A stretch of 64,000 nucleotides of DNA from Pseudomonas protegens. GTDB taxonomy: Bacteria; Pseudomonadota; Gammaproteobacteria; Pseudomonadales; Pseudomonadaceae. Below the pieces are notes generated by a model. The model saw only the letters and a list, made by a program, of their open reading frames with translations, did not search any database and was not told the origin of the DNA. Positions 61,532 through 64,000 of the stretch are shown in pieces (within the stretch, counting starts at the first letter, position 1; each line of letters begins with the position of its first letter). The stretch lies in contig NZ_CP031396.1 in the NCBI RefSeq assembly GCF_003363755.1, positions 5,674,501-5,738,500 on the forward strand, read 5' to 3'. The translations under genes and the position numbers were made by a program.

Positions 61532-62392
61532 ATGTTCGATGCCTTGCTGCTTCGTACCTTTGTCGCTGTTGTCGATGAACAGGGGTTCAGTCGTGCAGCA
61601 CAAAAACTGCATTTGACCCAGTCGGCGGTCAGCGGCCATCTGCGGCGCCTGGAACAGCAGGTCGGCAAGCCGCTGCTGCAACGCACCACCCGCTCACAGC
61701 AACTGACAGCCGATGGCGAGCGGCTGATGGCCTACGCCCGAGCCATTCTGGCGTTGAATCGCGACGCCTGGACCGAGTTGACCCGGGTGCCGTTCCATGG
61801 GCGTGTGGGGATTGGATTGGCGGAGGATTTTGCCGAGCCCCGCCTGTTGCGCGCGCTACTGGATTTTGCCGGGCAGTTCCCGGGTATCCAGCTCGATGTG
61901 CAGGTGAGCATCCCCGGTACCCTCCTGGATCTTCTGGCTCAGGGCAGTTTGCAGCTGGTGGTGGGGTCCTTGTGCGAAACAGCAGCGCCAGGCCAGTTGC
62001 TCTGGTCCGAACCTCTGGTCTGGGCCGGGCTGCCACAATCAGTGTCACCCTTGCCCGAGCCTTTGCCCCTGGCGCTGTTTCCTGAGCCTTGTCCTTATCG
62101 GGCGGTGGCCCTGGGGCGGTTGGCCAAAGCCGGCATCGCCCAGCGTACGGCCATGCTCTGCAGCAGCAATGGGGCCTTGCGTGCCGCAGTGCTGTCGGGC
62201 TTCGCCGTGGCGCCCATGGCGGTCAGTCAGTTGGGAGCAGGGCTGTGTGCACTGGGGGCGGAATACGGTTTGCCGGAGTTGCCTCAGGCCCAGTTCCGGC
62301 TGTTTACTGCGTCCGACGCGGACCCGGCCGTTGTGGCGGCACTGACTCAGGTCATCGTCGAATATTGTTCCAGCCGACGATCCGCGCTTTAG
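61532..62392 (+). CDS. LysR family transcriptional regulator
   Basis: A 286-residue LysR-type regulator. The N-terminal helix-turn-helix is LLLRTFVAVVDEQGFSRAAQKLHLTQSAVSGHLRRLEQQVG (residues 5-45 in part); the C-terminal substrate-binding domain begins after residue 90 (GRVGIGLAEDFAEPRLLRALL). The effector cannot be told. Its divergent position and the palindrome between the genes suggest control of azoR. The start at 61532 is close to the usual distance for LTTRs. Downstream there is a 229-base spacer without gene apart from a small CCCC-TGCAA-GGGG hairpin. Confidence 0.92.
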   Translation: MFDALLLRTFVAVVDEQGFSRAAQKLHLTQSAVSGHLRRLEQQVGKPLLQRTTRSQQLTADGERLMAYARAILALNRDAWTELTRVPFHGRVGIGLAEDFAEPRLLRALLDFAGQFPGIQLDVQVSIPGTLLDLLAQGSLQLVVGSLCETAAPGQLLWSEPLVWAGLPQSVSPLPEPLPLALFPEPCPYRAVALGRLAKAGIAQRTAMLCSSNGALRAAVLSGFAVAPMAVSQLGAGLCALGAEYGLPELPQAQFRLFTASDADPAVVAALTQVIVEYCSSRRSAL

Positions 62393-62621
62393 GCATCGTC
62401 CTCTGCGGCCGATAACCCCTGCAAGGGGCTAGATCGGATGCGGTTGCGAGCGGCCCCTGGCCTGTGTTTGAACGCCATGGAGCCGATGTTTTACAGGATA
62501 CTGGTCAGTGAACCGGTCTCGAAAACAACCAGGGATCTGCCGCGTAGTTCAGGCTTTTCCCGTCAGGACGCCCCTTTTGCCTGTCCCCATTTACGACGCT
62601 CAACACGCCCCGGGTGGCACC

Positions 62622-64000
62622 TTGAAACGCTTGCCGCTGCTCAAGGCCGCGGTGGCCTTTATCGCCACGGTGTTCCTGTGCCTGTGCGGTTTGCTCTACC
62701 TCCAGCTAGAGCAGTCCTGGCGCCATGACCTGGCGCAGGCAGAGGTCAACTCCACTAACCTGACTCGGGCTATTGCCCAGCAGGCGGAGGACACCTTCAT
62801 GGAGGCCGACCTGGTGCTGATGAGCCTTTCCGAGTGGATCCAGGCCATCGGCGAGGGGCCCGTGCAGCGGCTGCGTCTGCAACAGATCTTTGCTCGGCGG
62901 GTACAGGCCCTGGTGCAACTCAGCGGAGTGTTTCTCTATGACAAGCAAGGCCAGTGGGTGGTCAGTTCCTTTAACGATTCGCCTCATGGCAAGGACGTGG
63001 CAGATCGTGACTACTTCAGGTTCCACCAGCAGAACGCTTCGCTGCAGGCCCATATCAGTCCGGCGATTCGCAGTCGCGCCAACGGCGAGTGGATCATTCC
63101 CATTTCGCGGCGGATCAATGACCAGAACGGGAACTTTCAGGGCGTGCTGATGGCCGGCATCAAGCTGGCTTACTTCGATCAATTCTTCAAAAGCTTCAAT
63201 ATCGATGAGCAGGGCGTGATGTTTCTCGCCCTGTCCGATGGCACCCTGATCGCGCGGCGGCCATTCGAGGAGCGGCAGGTGGGGGCCTCCTTGTCCCGTG
63301 GCGAGATTTTCAGCAAGTACCTGCCTGAGGCCACCTCCGGCAACGCCATGATCACCTCGATCGTGGATGGGGTGACGCGCTTGTATGGCTATCGCCAGTT
63401 GCAGGCGTATCCGCTGGTGGTGGCGGCGGCCAACTCCAAGGACTCGATTCTCAAGGGCTGGTACGCCTCGGCCTATCAATCCACGGCCATCGTCGCCCTG
63501 GTGCTGCTGGGAGTGGGGCTGTTCGGCTGGGTGTTTGTGAGCCAGGTGCGCAACAACGAGCGGATCGAAACCGATCTGCGCAAGGCCCAGGAGGCTTTGG
63601 AGGTGATTGCCACCCATGACAGTCTGACCGGTTTGGGCAATCGGCGGCTGTTCGAACGTTCCCTGGAGATCGAGTTCGGTCGCGGGGCGCGGCAGAGCAC
63701 GCCGCTGAGCCTGATCATCGCCGACATCGATTACTTCAAGCGTTACAACGATACCTACGGCCATGTGGCCGGCGATCATTGTCTGGCAGAGGTGGCCCAG
63801 GCCCTGAAAGGGTGTTGTCATCGCAAGACCGACCTGGCCGTGCGTTATGGCGGGGAAGAGTTCGCGGTGCTGCTACCCGATACCGATATCCACGGTGCCC
63901 TGGCCATGGCCGAGCAGATTCGCCAGAGCGTCATGGAGCGCAACATCAGCCATTCCGGTTCTCCAGTGGGGCGCGTGACCATCAGTCTGGGCTGTTACTC
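62622..64000 (+). CDS. membrane diguanylate cyclase with periplasmic sensor (3' end beyond window)
   Basis: Makes c-di-GMP. The visible 459 codons hold an N-terminal membrane segment (KAAVAFIATVFLCLCGLLYL), a periplasmic domain of about 260 residues that looks like a double-Cache/PDC sensor (RDYFRFHQQN near residue 130), a second segment (IVALVLLGVGLFGWVFV), a short linker, and the GGDEF domain starting HDSLTGLGNRRLFE. The active-site motif is GGEEF near residue 410, so catalysis is probable. The C-terminus lies beyond 64000. The start is uncertain: TTG 62622 immediately precedes the first helix, while GTG 62508 (AGGA upstream) would add 38 residues. No ATG is available. Confidence 0.85.
   Translation, partial: MKRLPLLKAAVAFIATVFLCLCGLLYLQLEQSWRHDLAQAEVNSTNLTRAIAQQAEDTFMEADLVLMSLSEWIQAIGEGPVQRLRLQQIFARRVQALVQLSGVFLYDKQGQWVVSSFNDSPHGKDVADRDYFRFHQQNASLQAHISPAIRSRANGEWIIPISRRINDQNGNFQGVLMAGIKLAYFDQFFKSFNIDEQGVMFLALSDGTLIARRPFEERQVGASLSRGEIFSKYLPEATSGNAMITSIVDGVTRLYGYRQLQAYPLVVAAANSKDSILKGWYASAYQSTAIVALVLLGVGLFGWVFVSQVRNNERIETDLRKAQEALEVIATHDSLTGLGNRRLFERSLEIEFGRGARQSTPLSLIIADIDYFKRYNDTYGHVAGDHCLAEVAQALKGCCHRKTDLAVRYGGEEFAVLLPDTDIHGALAMAEQIRQSVMERNISHSGSPVGRVTISLGCY

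Overview
The window is a chromosomal stretch of a Pseudomonas, most likely of the fluorescens/protegens/chlororaphis group. This rests on high GC, on protein sequences that read as Pseudomonas orthologues throughout (FadB/FadA, LexA-SulA, PsrA, NagZ, Mfd, Sth, LolCDE, MlaA, RssB-RssC), on gene order that I recall from P. aeruginosa, and on the palindromic GCCGGCTTGCCGGC repeats common in this group. No database search was possible. I saw no rRNA, tRNA, CRISPR array, insertion sequence, integrase or phage gene.

Layout. 1-9.7 kb: a MATE efflux pump cut by the left edge, pdxB, a small conserved protein, an MsbA-type ABC exporter, the lytic transglycosylase slt, the ABC-F ATPase uup and a universal stress protein. 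9.8-17.2 kb: the fatty-acid oxidation operon fadBA, preceded by PsrA-like operators, then a DUF1653-type protein and topA. 17.3-21 kb: a small soluble protein and a three-gene operon of two paralogous membrane proteins plus LemA. 21-24.3 kb: the SOS operon lexA-sulA with two LexA boxes, diverging from the fatty-acid sensor psrA (two overlapping PsrA boxes on its promoter), then nagZ. 24.3-31 kb on the minus strand: a SWIM/SNF2 helicase, csiV and mfd. 31.4-41.9 kb: an N-terminally extended GAPDH, an MHS-family transporter, apbE, the transhydrogenase sthA, a glycerophosphodiesterase, a PilZ protein and lolCDE. 42-51.9 kb: copper-type two-component system and cupredoxin, queF, a DUF4404 protein, a HAD-like protein without its nucleophile, mlaA, a PilZ protein, the rssB-rssC partner-switching pair, transaldolase and dusA.

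52.2-60.5 kb is the most accessory-looking part: seven minus-strand genes, nearly all overlapping, for making and exporting a cell-surface glycan by an ABC transporter (Wzm-like permease, Wzt-like ATPase with a C-terminal domain, pyruvyl-transferase-like protein, 2OG-Fe(II)-oxygenase-like protein, a fused GT4-GT2 glycosyltransferase and a separate GT4 and GT2). The window ends with an azoreductase diverging from a LysR regulator and a membrane diguanylate cyclase cut by the right edge.

How it works together. PsrA and its likely target fadBA lie 11 kb apart, and both carry CAAAC-N4-GTTTG type sites, which links fatty-acid degradation to the sensor. LexA controls its own operon with the division inhibitor SulA. 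LolCDE, MlaA, Slt, NagZ, CsiV and the glycan operon all serve the envelope. The two candidates for something less described are the LemA operon with duplicated DUF3137-like partners, and the glycan operon combining a 2OG oxygenase with a pyruvyl-transferase-like protein.
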